DNA of 64,000 bases from Rhodococcus sp. Leaf278 (GTDB taxonomy: Bacteria; Actinomycetota; Actinomycetes; Mycobacteriales; Mycobacteriaceae): positions 235,550 to 299,549 of the forward strand of contig NZ_LMRR01000042.1 of the NCBI RefSeq assembly GCF_001426085.1, in the 5' to 3' direction. The position numbers and the translations under genes were made by a program. Below, in pieces: positions 1-8,395 of the stretch. The stretch's first letter is position 1. The number at the start of each line of letters is the position of its first letter. Under the pieces are notes generated by a model. The model saw only the letters and a list, made by a program, of their open reading frames with translations. It was not told the DNA's origin and made no database searches.

Positions 1-1
1 C

Positions 2-892
2 GCCCTGTTCACCGCACCGACTGCGCTGCGCGCCATCCGCAAGGTCGATCCGCACGCCACCGAGCTCGAGAAATACGACACCTCCTCGCTCGAGACCCTG
101 TTCGTCGCAGGCGAGCGCCTCGATCCCGATACCTACGAGTGGGCTTCGCGCACGCTCGATCGACCGGTGGTCGACCACTGGTGGCAGACCGAGACCGGCT
201 GGGCCATCTGCGCCAATCTTCGCGGCCTGGAGCCACTTCCGATCAAACCCGGATCGCCGACGGTACCGGTACCCGGCTTCCAGGTCGGTATCCTCGACGC
301 CACCGGCAACCCCGTCGACGCGGGCACCGAGGGCAACATCGTCGTGCAGTTGCCGCTGCCACCGGGCGCACTGGTAGGCCTTTGGAACGACGAATCACGT
401 TTCCAGCGTTCGTATCTCGATACGTTCCCCGGCTACTACCTCACCGGCGATTCCGGATATATCGATGCCGACGGCTATGTCTACGTACTCGGACGCAGCG
501 ACGACGTCATCAACGTTGCAGGGCATCGCTTGTCGACCGGGTCGATGGAGGCGGTGCTCGCCGGCCATCCCGCCGTCGCCGAATGCGCGGTCATCGGTAT
601 CCACGACGACCTCAAAGGCCAGCGCCCCAGTGGTTACGTAGTACTCAAAGCCGGGGAGAACATCACCGAGGAGCAGCTGCGTACCGAACTGGTGGCCATG
701 GTGCGCGATCAGATCGGTGCGCTCGCGACGTTCCGCGACGTGACGATCGTCGGAGCGCTGCCGAAGACCCGGTCGGGCAAGATCCTGCGGAAGACGATGC
801 GCCAGATCGTCGCAGGCGAGGAGTACGGCGTGCCGTCGACGATCGAGGATCCGGCCGTCCTCGATGCACTGGAGAAGCTGCTCGGCCGCTGA
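2..892 (+). CDS. Propionyl/acetyl-CoA synthetase, C-terminal part (gene enters from the left)
   Basis: This is the last 296 residues of an ANL-superfamily acyl-CoA synthetase, which activates a short-chain acid to its CoA thioester through an acyl-adenylate in the cytosol. Visible are the A5 motif (HWWQTETGW), the A7/A8 region (TGDSGYIDADGY, then GRSDDVINVAGHR) and the A10 motif PKTRSGKILRK with the catalytic lysine. The HWWQTETGW form is typical of the acetyl/propionyl-CoA synthetase branch (Acs/PrpE). Family members are about 600-660 aa, so roughly half is present and the start lies outside the window. A strong palindrome follows the stop directly. Propionate is a likelier substrate than acetate from general resemblance, but the residues that decide this are not all in view. 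Confidence 0.88.
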   Translation, partial: ALFTAPTALRAIRKVDPHATELEKYDTSSLETLFVAGERLDPDTYEWASRTLDRPVVDHWWQTETGWAICANLRGLEPLPIKPGSPTVPVPGFQVGILDATGNPVDAGTEGNIVVQLPLPPGALVGLWNDESRFQRSYLDTFPGYYLTGDSGYIDADGYVYVLGRSDDVINVAGHRLSTGSMEAVLAGHPAVAECAVIGIHDDLKGQRPSGYVVLKAGENITEEQLRTELVAMVRDQIGALATFRDVTIVGALPKTRSGKILRKTMRQIVAGEEYGVPSTIEDPAVLDALEKLLGR

Positions 893-894
893 CC

Positions 895-942
895 CGTCGT
901 GCGCGTTTTGCGTATGTCCAGGTACGCAAAACGCGCACGACG
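895..942. terminator. 20-bp perfect inverted repeat after the acyl-CoA synthetase
   Basis: Arms 895-914 and 923-942 are perfect reverse complements with an 8-nt loop. The arm contains GTGCGCGTTTTGCG. It starts two bases after the stop codon, so it can serve as a factor-independent terminator, although no clear U-tract follows. The same arm sequence recurs in another gene-end palindrome at 55431-55483, so this is probably a dispersed repeat as well as a terminator. Confidence 0.7.
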
Positions 943-1028
943 AGCAGGGACCATCGCGACGCGAATTCGCGCAACGATGGCCGAAATCCGCGCGCCATGG
1001 CAACCTGCCGCGCGATAGCGTCATCGTC

Positions 1029-1931
1029 ATGACAGATCTCGATACCCGGCCCGCCGTGGATTGGCTCGCTCTCGGCGCAGTCGTCGTCACGGTGGTCTCG
1101 TGGGCCTCGGCCTTCGTGGCCATTCGCGGAGTCGGTGAATCGTTCGGTGCAGGGCCACTTGCATTGGGCCGACTACTCATCGGATCGTTCGCACTCGGCG
1201 CGATAGTCCTCGTCAGAAGACAGTGGGTCAAACCGAACCGGACTCAATGGTTGCAGATCATCAGCATCGGCGTCTTCTGGTTCGGCATCTACAACGTCTC
1301 CCTCAACGCCGCCGAACAACGCGTCGACGCCGGGACGACCTCGATGATCATTCAGATCGGACCGATACTCGTCGCCCTGTTCGCGGGTCTGCTTCTGGGC
1401 GAGGGCTTTCCGAGGTGGTTGGTGATCGGTGCCGGCATCGCGTTCGCCGGTGCCGTCATGGTCGGTGTCGTCACCGCCGTGACCACCACGTCCACGACCA
1501 AGACGGACGCCGACTTCCTCGGCATCGCACTGTGTCTGGTGTCCGCGGTGACGTACGCCATCGGAGTGCTCAGCCAGAAGCCGGTGCTGCGCACCATTCC
1601 CGGACTTCAAGTCACGTGGATGGCCTGCACCATCGGCGCGGTCTGCACGCTGCCCTTCGCACCGGCTCTACTCGACGACCTGTCGACGGCCTCGACCGGA
1701 GCCACCGGCGGACTGATCTACCTGGGCCTGGTGCCAACTGCGCTGGCGTTCAGCACCTGGGCCTACGCATTGACGAGAATGAACGCAGGCAAGCTCGGCA
1801 TCACCACGTACGCCGTCCCGCCGATCACCATCACTCTCGCCTGGCTGCTGCTGGGTGAGGTTCCGCATTACCTCGCCGTGGTCGGCGGAATGATATGCCT
1901 GGTGGGGGTCGGGTTGTCGCGCAAGCGATAA
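1029..1931 (+). CDS. EamA/DMT-family transporter
   Basis: This 300-residue membrane protein has about ten hydrophobic segments arranged as two EamA repeats, the hallmark of the drug/metabolite transporter superfamily. These proteins export amino acids, nucleobase derivatives or other small metabolites; the substrate cannot be read from the sequence. The ATG at 1029 was chosen because the protein then begins MTDLDTRPAVDWLALG, directly ahead of the first membrane segment. The longer open frame from 864 runs through the upstream palindrome. It is followed by a convergent photolyase gene only 6 bp away. Confidence 0.85.
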   Translation: MTDLDTRPAVDWLALGAVVVTVVSWASAFVAIRGVGESFGAGPLALGRLLIGSFALGAIVLVRRQWVKPNRTQWLQIISIGVFWFGIYNVSLNAAEQRVDAGTTSMIIQIGPILVALFAGLLLGEGFPRWLVIGAGIAFAGAVMVGVVTAVTTTSTTKTDADFLGIALCLVSAVTYAIGVLSQKPVLRTIPGLQVTWMACTIGAVCTLPFAPALLDDLSTASTGATGGLIYLGLVPTALAFSTWAYALTRMNAGKLGITTYAVPPITITLAWLLLGEVPHYLAVVGGMICLVGVGLSRKR

Positions 1932-1937
1932 CGGTCG

Positions 1938-3266
1938 CTAGATTGCCTTGAATCGCGCGATCGCCACTTCCCGCTCGTGCTTGTGGTCGACGATCGGCTC
2001 CACGTATTCCTTGGGCCGGCCGAACTTCAACGTGTGCACGGCTTTTCCTTCTTCACCTCGTAGCTCGGGCACCCAGCGGCGCACGTAATCGCCGGTGGGG
2101 TCGAACTTCTCGCCCTGGGTGATCGGATTGAACACTCGGAAGTACGGCGACGCGTCGGTCCCGGTTCCCGCGGTCCACTGCCAGCCGTGCTGGTTGTTGG
2201 CCAGATCGCCGTCGACGAGGTGCTGCATGAAGTACCGCGCACCGCGCCACCACGGCAGGTGCAGATCCTTGACGAGGAACGACGCGACGATCATCCGGAC
2301 CCGGTTGTGCATCCACTTCTCCGAGTTCAACTGCCGCATACCGGCATCGACGATCGGGAAGCCCGTCTCCCCCTTGCACCAGGCATCGAACAACTCGTCG
2401 GCATGCTTACCGGAGTCCAGTTCGATTGCGTCGAACTTCTTGACGTAGTTCTCTCGGGCACTGTCGGGTCGCTGAAAGAGGATGTCGGCGTAAAAGTCTC
2501 GCCAGCAGATCTGCCGACGGTACGACGCGGACCCCTCGCTGCGGAGCTTGCCGAGATCGGCCAACATCGTCCGCGGGTGAATGGTTCCGTACTTGAGTTG
2601 TACCGACATCCGACTCGTCGAATCGAGGTCGGGACGATTGCGCTCGTCGTCGTATGCAGAGACCTCGTCGAGAAAGTCCTTCCACTGCTTGGACGCGGCC
2701 GCTTCCCCGGCAGCCGCGTCGGACGCCTCCTTCTCCGAAGGAATCTTCACCCGCCGAACACCTTTCACGTCGTCGGGGTCGATCCACTCCACGGTCTTCG
2801 CGGACGTGTCGGCAGGACCGCGCCAGCCGTGTTCGAGCCACTGGCGCGAGTACGGCGTGAAAACCTTGTACGGCTCACCGTCGTTCTTGACGATCCGCCC
2901 GGGGGCGACCGCATACGGGGATCCGGTCTCGACCAGATTCACCTTCTCACCCACACGCTGGTCGCGATCGCGGCCGTACGGGCCGTAGTCGGCACTGATG
3001 TGGACGTCCTGCGCGTCGATCGCCTTCGCCACCTTCGGCACGACGGTCTCGGGGTCGCCGTGCACCACCATCAGTCTGCCGTCGAGCTGCTCGTTCAGCG
3101 CCTCGAGAGACCGAAAGAGAAAGTCCTTCCGCGGCCCGCCGGAGGGCTTCAGCAAGCGGTCGTCGAGCACGAAGAGCCCGAGTACCGGATCTCCGGACTC
3201 GGCGGCGGCGGTCAGGGTGGGCAGATCCCCCAGACGGAGGTCACGGCGAAACCATACGAGCGACAT
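1938..3266 (-). CDS. phrB: Deoxyribodipyrimidine photo-lyase
   Basis: This flavoprotein of 442 residues uses near-UV/blue light to split cyclobutane pyrimidine dimers. The N-terminal antenna-binding Rossmann domain begins VWFRRDLRLGDLP. The C-terminal FAD domain contains the signature WQWTAGTGTDASPYFRVFNP, and the DNA/FAD-binding segment reads WMHNRVRMIVASFLVKDLH. Length fits class I CPD photolyases (about 440-480 aa). The ATG at 3266 is preferred because MSLVWFRRD is the family N-terminus; an in-frame codon 11 residues upstream adds an unconserved stretch. It converges on the EamA gene. Confidence 0.95.
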   Translation of the reverse strand: MSLVWFRRDLRLGDLPTLTAAAESGDPVLGLFVLDDRLLKPSGGPRKDFLFRSLEALNEQLDGRLMVVHGDPETVVPKVAKAIDAQDVHISADYGPYGRDRDQRVGEKVNLVETGSPYAVAPGRIVKNDGEPYKVFTPYSRQWLEHGWRGPADTSAKTVEWIDPDDVKGVRRVKIPSEKEASDAAAGEAAASKQWKDFLDEVSAYDDERNRPDLDSTSRMSVQLKYGTIHPRTMLADLGKLRSEGSASYRRQICWRDFYADILFQRPDSARENYVKKFDAIELDSGKHADELFDAWCKGETGFPIVDAGMRQLNSEKWMHNRVRMIVASFLVKDLHLPWWRGARYFMQHLVDGDLANNQHGWQWTAGTGTDASPYFRVFNPITQGEKFDPTGDYVRRWVPELRGEEGKAVHTLKFGRPKEYVEPIVDHKHEREVAIARFKAI

Positions 3267-3384
3267 GGTGTCAGTCTTACCCAACCGTCCGGAGTGCAAC
3301 CCGCCCGCGTCGATTCCTCCGCCCGGCCCCGGAGGCAGCTACCGTGTCTGCGGCACCGCGCCTGCCGGCGAGGAACGCGCCGAG

Positions 3385-3792
3385 ATGGCAATCGACTGGA
3401 CCGCGCCACACCGCTACGAGTTCTTTCCCGAATACCTGGTACGACGCCACTTGATGCCGCTCGCGCGGACGGCCGTCGTGCTGGCCACAGTGGTCCTGGG
3501 CCTTCAGCCTCTCCTGTTCGAGCTCGGCACGGACCGCAGTGGACGATCCGGTGCGATGACAGTCGCGGCACTGGTCGCCCTCGTCGATACCGGCTGGGCG
3601 GTGCTGCTGTGGCGATCACGCCCGTGGTCACGGCCGGCATCGGCGTCTGCGGACCGGTGCATGCGGACTTGTCCTCGGTCGATCGAACACTGCGCGCGGG
3701 CGGCGACCGTGCACATCACGATTCGATGTCGTGAAAGAAGTCTCAGAATTCCGCCAACGATGACTCACCATGGTCGCAGGAAGCCCCTCTAG
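3385..3792 (+). CDS. Hypothetical small membrane protein (C-terminus doubtful)
   Basis: The frame from ATG 3385 encodes 135 residues. The first 80 look like protein: a polar start (MAIDWTAPHRYEFFPEYLV), then two hydrophobic segments (around residues 23-42 and 53-70). After about residue 75 the translation becomes Arg/Ser/Cys-rich and unlike a real C-terminus, while the +2 frame over the same DNA looks more natural and stops at 3734. That could mean a frameshift or simply a shorter gene. No family was recognised. Confidence 0.4.
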   Translation: MAIDWTAPHRYEFFPEYLVRRHLMPLARTAVVLATVVLGLQPLLFELGTDRSGRSGAMTVAALVALVDTGWAVLLWRSRPWSRPASASADRCMRTCPRSIEHCARAATVHITIRCRERSLRIPPTMTHHGRRKPL

Positions 3793-3826
3793 CTTGGGAA
3801 ACACCCCGAGAGACGAGGAGAACATC

Positions 3827-4033
3827 ATGTCGAACATCCGCCCCTTCCCTGGCGCTCTTTCCCTGGTGAACAGCACCTGCACTTTCGAGAAGTACTACGA
3901 GCAGCTCTATGCCAAGGCACCGGCTCTCGCCTGGTCGCTCGATGCCGACACCGGCCGCCGCAGTGCACTCGAGGAGTTCTTCGCCAAGACACCCGAGGAA
4001 CGCCGAACCACCGTCGACAGCTGGGTTGCCTAG
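3827..4033 (+). CDS. Conserved-looking 68-aa protein upstream of the response regulator
   Basis: A 68-residue soluble protein of unknown function beginning MSNIRPFPGAL. It has a well-spaced purine-rich ribosome site (GACGAGGAG) upstream of ATG 3827, which decides this start over one 19 codons earlier. It has no membrane segment or cysteine pair; the C-terminal half is predicted helical with many Glu/Arg residues. Only 10 bp separate it from the response regulator gene, so it is probably co-transcribed with the two-component system. No domain was recognised. Confidence 0.65.
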   Translation: MSNIRPFPGALSLVNSTCTFEKYYEQLYAKAPALAWSLDADTGRRSALEEFFAKTPEERRTTVDSWVA

Positions 4034-4043
4034 CATTGGACCG

Positions 4044-4772
4044 GTGACCGAATCGTCGAGTTCCCCCGCCACCGTCCTCGTCGTCGATGACGACGCCGAC
4101 GTGCTGTCCTCGCTGCAACGCGGACTGCGCCTGTCGGGGTTCACCGTCATCACCGCATCCGACGGAGCGGAGGCACTCGGCGTGGTCTCCCGATCCACGC
4201 CCGATGCCATCGTGCTCGACATCAACATGCCGGTACTCGACGGAGCCAGCGTCGTGACCGCGTTGCGCGCCATGGGAAACGACATTCCGATCTGCGTGCT
4301 CAGTGCCCGCAGCTCGGTGGACGATCGCATTGCCGGGCTGGAATCCGGTGCCGACGACTACCTCACCAAACCGTTCGTGCTGGCCGAACTCGTGGCGAGA
4401 ATCCGCGCCATGCTGCGCCGACGCGGCACCAATCCGGTTGTGCCGGTAGCAGATTCGGGGGTACCGAACTCGGCGGTGGCCATCGGGAGCCTCGTGGTCG
4501 ACATCCCCGGCTATCGAGTACATCGCGGCGGAGTCGACATCGACCTGACCAAGCGGGAATTCGAGCTGCTGGCAATTCTGGCCCGGAACAAAGGCGTTGT
4601 CCTCACGCGTGAGCGACTGCTCGAACTGGTGTGGGGCTACGACTTCGTCGCCGACACCAATGTCGTCGACGTGTTCGTCGGCTATCTCCGTCGCAAACTC
4701 GAATCCGATGGTTCCCCCCGCATCCTGCACACAGTCCGCGGCGTCGGGTTCGTCGTCCGAGAAGCCGCATGA
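4044..4772 (+). CDS. OmpR/PrrA-family response regulator
   Basis: A 242-residue DNA-binding response regulator. The receiver domain (about residues 12-125) shows the acidic pair VVDDDADV, the phospho-acceptor Asp in AIVLDINMPVLDG, the Thr/Ser switch in CVLSARSS and the conserved Lys in DDYLTKPF. The C-terminal winged helix (about 150-240) contains LTKREFELLAILARN and ends near HTVRGVGFVVRE. The GTG start at 4044 gives a length close to M. tuberculosis PrrA (236 aa). The stop overlaps the kinase ATG by 3-4 nt, so the pair is translationally coupled. PrrA orthology is supported by the position near gltA but was not tested. Confidence 0.9.
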   Translation: MTESSSSPATVLVVDDDADVLSSLQRGLRLSGFTVITASDGAEALGVVSRSTPDAIVLDINMPVLDGASVVTALRAMGNDIPICVLSARSSVDDRIAGLESGADDYLTKPFVLAELVARIRAMLRRRGTNPVVPVADSGVPNSAVAIGSLVVDIPGYRVHRGGVDIDLTKREFELLAILARNKGVVLTRERLLELVWGYDFVADTNVVDVFVGYLRRKLESDGSPRILHTVRGVGFVVREAA

Positions 4773-6070
4773 GCTTCTCGCTGCGCGCGCGCGTCGCCGC
4801 CGCCACAGCCCTCGGTGCCACCCTTGTGGTCGCTGCCCTCGCGGTGGTCACGTCGGTCGCCATCTCCCGCAACAACGTCAATCAGCTCGACGAGCGGCTG
4901 ACTACAGCGTCGCAGGTGCTGGTTCCCAACTCGTCGACGCTGGAGGCCTTCATAGATCAACTCTCCGGCGCATTCGCCGTCACCATCCGTAGCGGTGACA
5001 TAGTGGTCGCGTCGACACCGACACGGCTGCCCGCGCTGGAGACCGGCTCGCAGACCGTCGACGTGGACGGCCAACGTTTCCGCGTCTACACGGCGGTGTC
5101 GACCGTCGTCTCCACCGTCTCCATATCGATCGGAGTGCCGGCCCTCGAAGCACAACAGGTCACCGACGAGCAACAGCAACAAGTGCTCATGCTGGGGCTG
5201 GTTGCGATTGCCGTGTCCACCGGCCTGGGCTGGCTGTTCGGCGGGCGAGCCGTCAGACCGTTGGTGACGTTGACGCGGCAGGTCAGCGCGCAACCTCCGA
5301 CCGCGCCCGACACCCGCACCGGCGTGACCGAGGCCGATGCACTCGCAGTCGCGATCGGCGGCATGCTGACCAGACTGAACGAGGCCCAGGACCGCACCAA
5401 TGCCGCGCTCGACACCGCACGCGACTTCGCAGCCGTCTCCGCACACGAACTGCGCACCCCACTGACGGCGATGCGCACCGACCTCGAGGTCCTGCGAACC
5501 CTCGACCTCGAACCCGCGCAGCAACGGGAGATTCTGGGCGACCTGGAGCGAACGCAAGGACGCGTGGAGACCACGCTGACCGCCCTGGAACGACTGGCGT
5601 CGGGTGAGTTGTCCAGTGAGGGCGACAGAGTCGAGACCGACATCATCGACATCTGCGACGTCGCCGCCCAGGACGCGCAGAGACTGCACCCCGAGCTCGA
5701 CATCCGCGTGGAGTCCGCTCCCGATTGCGAGATCACGATGCGCGCACTACCGACCGGTCTGCGATTGGCCGTCGACAACGTGATCGGCAATGCCGTTCGG
5801 CACGGCAACGCAACCTCGATCGTCATCACCGCCGAACGCGTGGACACGACGGTGCGAGTTGTGATCGACGACAACGGGTCCGGGGTACCCGTCGATGAAC
5901 GCGAATCGGTGTTCGGCCGCTTCGAGCGCGGCACCAGGGCAGCCAAGGGTGGCTCGGGTCTCGGTCTGGCCCTGGTTGCGCAGCAGGCCGAATTGCACGG
6001 TGGCCGTGTCTACTTCACCGACAGTCCACTGGGCGGCGCGCGCCTGGTGATGGAGTTGCAGATTCGCTAG
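4769..6070 (+). CDS. Sensor histidine kinase, PrrB-like
   Basis: A 433-residue membrane kinase paired with the preceding response regulator. It has a short cytoplasmic start, a first membrane helix (about 12-33), an extracytoplasmic sensor of about 110 residues, a second helix (LGLVAIAVSTGLGWLFGG), a HAMP linker, the H-box SAHELRTPLTAMRTDLE with the phosphorylated His, and an ATPase domain with N-box DNVIGNAVRHG and G-boxes DDNGSGVP and GGSGLGLALV. Order and length fit PrrB-type kinases. The signal sensed cannot be inferred. Confidence 0.9.
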   Translation: MSFSLRARVAAATALGATLVVAALAVVTSVAISRNNVNQLDERLTTASQVLVPNSSTLEAFIDQLSGAFAVTIRSGDIVVASTPTRLPALETGSQTVDVDGQRFRVYTAVSTVVSTVSISIGVPALEAQQVTDEQQQQVLMLGLVAIAVSTGLGWLFGGRAVRPLVTLTRQVSAQPPTAPDTRTGVTEADALAVAIGGMLTRLNEAQDRTNAALDTARDFAAVSAHELRTPLTAMRTDLEVLRTLDLEPAQQREILGDLERTQGRVETTLTALERLASGELSSEGDRVETDIIDICDVAAQDAQRLHPELDIRVESAPDCEITMRALPTGLRLAVDNVIGNAVRHGNATSIVITAERVDTTVRVVIDDNGSGVPVDERESVFGRFERGTRAAKGGSGLGLALVAQQAELHGGRVYFTDSPLGGARLVMELQIR

Positions 6071-6131
6071 GTTCGGCATTCGTTACGCGGGAGAAACCCG
6101 CAGGATCGCCCGATGCGAGGAGTATGGACCG

Positions 6132-7154
6132 GTGCACTCGTCATCGGATTTCACCGTTCCCACTGTCGACATCTCGCCGTACGTTCCGGGTGACCACTCC
6201 TCGGGGGCCGACGCGACCGCGCGCCGAAGCGTGGCGTCGGAGGTCGATCATGCATGCTGCACAGTCGGTTTCATGCAGATCGTCGGCCACGGCATCCCCG
6301 ACGAGATCGTTGCCGGGCTCGCGTCGGCGATGGATTCGTTCTTCGGAATGGACCCAGCGCAGAAATCGGCCTACATCTGCCCGCCCGAGCTCAACCGCGG
6401 CTACACCGCACCGAAGAGCGAAACGTTGAGCCTGAGCCTCGGGCTCGATTCGGCGTCGGGCATGAACGACTACTTCGAGGCATTCAATGTCGGCACCGGT
6501 GAGCCGAACACCTGGCCAGAGTCGGTCGGGTTCCGAAGCGCCGTCGAACCGTATTTCGCCGAAGCCGGCCGCGTGGCACGTACGCTGACCGGGGTGTTCG
6601 CCGACGCACTCGGGGAATCGCCGGACCTGTTCTCACGCATCACCGATCGGTCGCTCGACACGCTACGAATGAACAATTACGCACTCGACCCGGGCACCGA
6701 AGTACCGGACCGCGAACTCACCGGAATGAGCGAACACACCGACTACGGATTGGTGACGGTGCTCTGGGCCGATAGGGTACCCGGCCTACAGGTCCTCGGA
6801 ACCGACCGGGTGTGGCACGACGTGCAGCCTGTCGAGGGCGCAATGCTGGTCAATCTGGGTGATCTGACGGCCCGGTTGACCAACGATCGCTGGATGTCGA
6901 CTCTGCATCGCGTGCGGCCACCGGTGTCGGGCGGGACGATCCAGCGCAGACGTTCTGCTGCCTTCTTCCACGACGGCAATCTCGACGCTGTGATCGCGCC
7001 GTTGGCGTCGTGCATCGAGGCCGGCGCAGAGCCCCGGTACCGACCGGTGACCGTGGCCGAACACATCCAGGCAAAGCTGGCAGGTTCCCGAGGCGGGACG
7101 GCCAACGCCTCGGCAACCCGCGAAGCCGAGCGGGTACGTCGCGCTGTTACTTGA
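6132..7154 (+). CDS. Isopenicillin N synthase-like 2-oxoglutarate/Fe(II) oxygenase
   Basis: A 340-residue cytosolic oxygenase of the IPNS/2-oxoglutarate-dependent dioxygenase family. The N-terminal domain begins FTVPTVDISPYVPG, as in the DIOX_N domain. The double-stranded beta-helix core shows the iron ligands H and D in SEHTDYGLVTVLW and a distal His in STLHRVRPP, with the cosubstrate-binding Arg/Ser region near RRRSAAFFHDGN. The start is GTG at 6132. Substrates in this family range from amino acids to xenobiotics, and nothing nearby assigns one. Its 3' end overlaps the convergent FKBP gene by 8 bp. Confidence 0.85.
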   Translation: MHSSSDFTVPTVDISPYVPGDHSSGADATARRSVASEVDHACCTVGFMQIVGHGIPDEIVAGLASAMDSFFGMDPAQKSAYICPPELNRGYTAPKSETLSLSLGLDSASGMNDYFEAFNVGTGEPNTWPESVGFRSAVEPYFAEAGRVARTLTGVFADALGESPDLFSRITDRSLDTLRMNNYALDPGTEVPDRELTGMSEHTDYGLVTVLWADRVPGLQVLGTDRVWHDVQPVEGAMLVNLGDLTARLTNDRWMSTLHRVRPPVSGGTIQRRRSAAFFHDGNLDAVIAPLASCIEAGAEPRYRPVTVAEHIQAKLAGSRGGTANASATREAERVRRAVT

Positions 7155-7506
7155 CGTCGAGCAGATCGATGACGAACACGAGGGTCTTGCCGGAGAGGCG
7201 ATGACCTGCACCGGCGGGGCCGTAGGCGAGCTCCGGCGGAATGGTGAGCTGACGGCGTCCGCCGACCTTCATCCCGGGGATGCCGTCCTGCCAGCCCTGA
7301 ATCAGTCCCTGCAGCGGGAACTGAATGGATTCGCCGCGGTTCCAGGACGAGTCGAACTCCTCGCCCGAATCGAACTCGACACCGACGTAGTGCACCTCGA
7401 CGGTGCCGCCTGCAACTGCCTCTGCGCCGTCACCTTCGACGAGGTCGACCGTCACCAGGTCCAAGGGTGCCGGTCCGGCCTGAAATTCGATCACTGGCTT
7501 CGTCAC
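7147..7506 (-). CDS. FKBP-type peptidyl-prolyl cis-trans isomerase
   Basis: A 119-residue cytosolic FKBP that accelerates cis-trans isomerisation at proline. The single domain shows VEVHYVGVEFDSGEEFDSSW, the core GLIQGWQDGIPGMKVGGRR, then LTIPPELAYGPAGAG and a C-terminal LVFVIDLLDVK, all canonical. No signal peptide or membrane segment is present. The start is a GTG with a GGAG ribosome site just upstream. Actinomycetes often encode such a short FKBP; no particular client is indicated. Confidence 0.94.
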   Translation of the reverse strand: MTKPVIEFQAGPAPLDLVTVDLVEGDGAEAVAGGTVEVHYVGVEFDSGEEFDSSWNRGESIQFPLQGLIQGWQDGIPGMKVGGRRQLTIPPELAYGPAGAGHRLSGKTLVFVIDLLDVK

Positions 7507-7590
7507 TGAAGTCTCCTGCGGTTGATGCCGGCCCGCCGACGCCGACTGTCGATCTGGGGCATATTCCGCTCCGACTTTACGTCGTGACGG

Positions 7591-8265
7591 TCAGCCAATA
7601 GGCGCTGGCATCAAATTCGTCTTGTATTCGCAGGTCAGAGCATTGCCGGTCGCGGGGTCGGTCATCTCCACCTTCCACGCGTCGGAGAACTGATTCACCC
7701 CGTGGTGCATCGAGATGGTGCCCGAGATCAATACCGTTCCACGCGAGAACAGTCCGCGCTCGGTGAGCACGTCCAGCCAGTACTGCGGGGCGAGAAGATC
7801 ACCGAGAGTTCCCGATTGGATGAGTACTCCGTCGGCCCACGCGGTCAGGGTGATCTCGTCCAGTCGGTCGGCCACCTCGCTCAAGCGCCATGCGCCGGTG
7901 CCGAGCACGTCGGGAGCCGCGTTCTTGCTCCACGCGACGCTGTGAACTTCGAGGTCCCGATCGGTGTGATCGCATGCCACCGTGAGCAATACGTCCTCCA
8001 TCGTGTCGCCCAAGACAACCAGGGCCCACTCGGCTTCACCCGAGGTACGACCGTGTTGGACGGCGACGGCATCGGTCTGCTGCGCCAGGTACGGCGAGAT
8101 GGGATACAGCGCCGGGGTCACCGTCGGGGCAGGGACGCCCAGTTCGGCAAGCTCGGCGATGTGCGACGCCACTTCTTCCTGGTTGCGACCGGCATAGCCC
8201 GCATTGAGCAGCGCGGTCACTTCGACCGATTCGGTCGTGCCGTCGGGCAGCGTGAATGTGAGCAT
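7591..8265 (-). CDS. DUF2848 family protein
   Basis: A 224-residue cytosolic protein matching the DUF2848 family, whose fold is thought to be related to the fumarylacetoacetate-hydrolase superfamily. Readable features are NAGYAGRNQEEVASHIAELA near the N-terminus, PISPYLAQQTDAVAVQHG, TSGEAEWALVVLGD (acidic residues that could be metal ligands) and a C-terminal SGTISMHHGVNQFSDAW. The biochemical role is unknown. It is divergent from the MHS transporter, and a TGTATACA palindrome lies between them, so both are probably controlled by the nearby GntR regulator. ATG 8265 is preferred since it has a GAGGAGAG ribosome site. Confidence 0.8.
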   Translation of the reverse strand: MLTFTLPDGTTESVEVTALLNAGYAGRNQEEVASHIAELAELGVPAPTVTPALYPISPYLAQQTDAVAVQHGRTSGEAEWALVVLGDTMEDVLLTVACDHTDRDLEVHSVAWSKNAAPDVLGTGAWRLSEVADRLDEITLTAWADGVLIQSGTLGDLLAPQYWLDVLTERGLFSRGTVLISGTISMHHGVNQFSDAWKVEMTDPATGNALTCEYKTNLMPAPIG

Positions 8266-8330
8266 CAGTAAGGACCCTCTCCTCGTAAATTTTCTGTTTC
8301 CGATACGCCCAAAACCTTGCGCATACGTCT

Positions 8331-8338
8331 TGTATACA
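8331..8338. promoter_or_regulatory. Predicted GntR operator TGTATACA
   Basis: TGTATACA is a perfect 8-bp palindrome inside a wider dyad (CTTG-N7-CAAG, 8329-8343) in the divergent DUF2848/MHS promoter region. A GTATAC core also stands just upstream of the GntR gene itself (10366-10371). FCD-type GntR repressors often bind such TTGTATACAA-like dyads. Assignment to this regulator is inference from sharing and position. Confidence 0.55.
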
Positions 8339-8395
8339 GCAAGTATGGAGCACGTACAACGGATAGAGTGATCCCAGGCACACGAAGGAGTCGTC

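Noticed and set aside
2187..3734. Plus-strand frame opposite the photolyase
   Set aside because: The photolyase motifs on the minus strand are unambiguous; only the portion after 3385 may be real coding sequence in a different frame.
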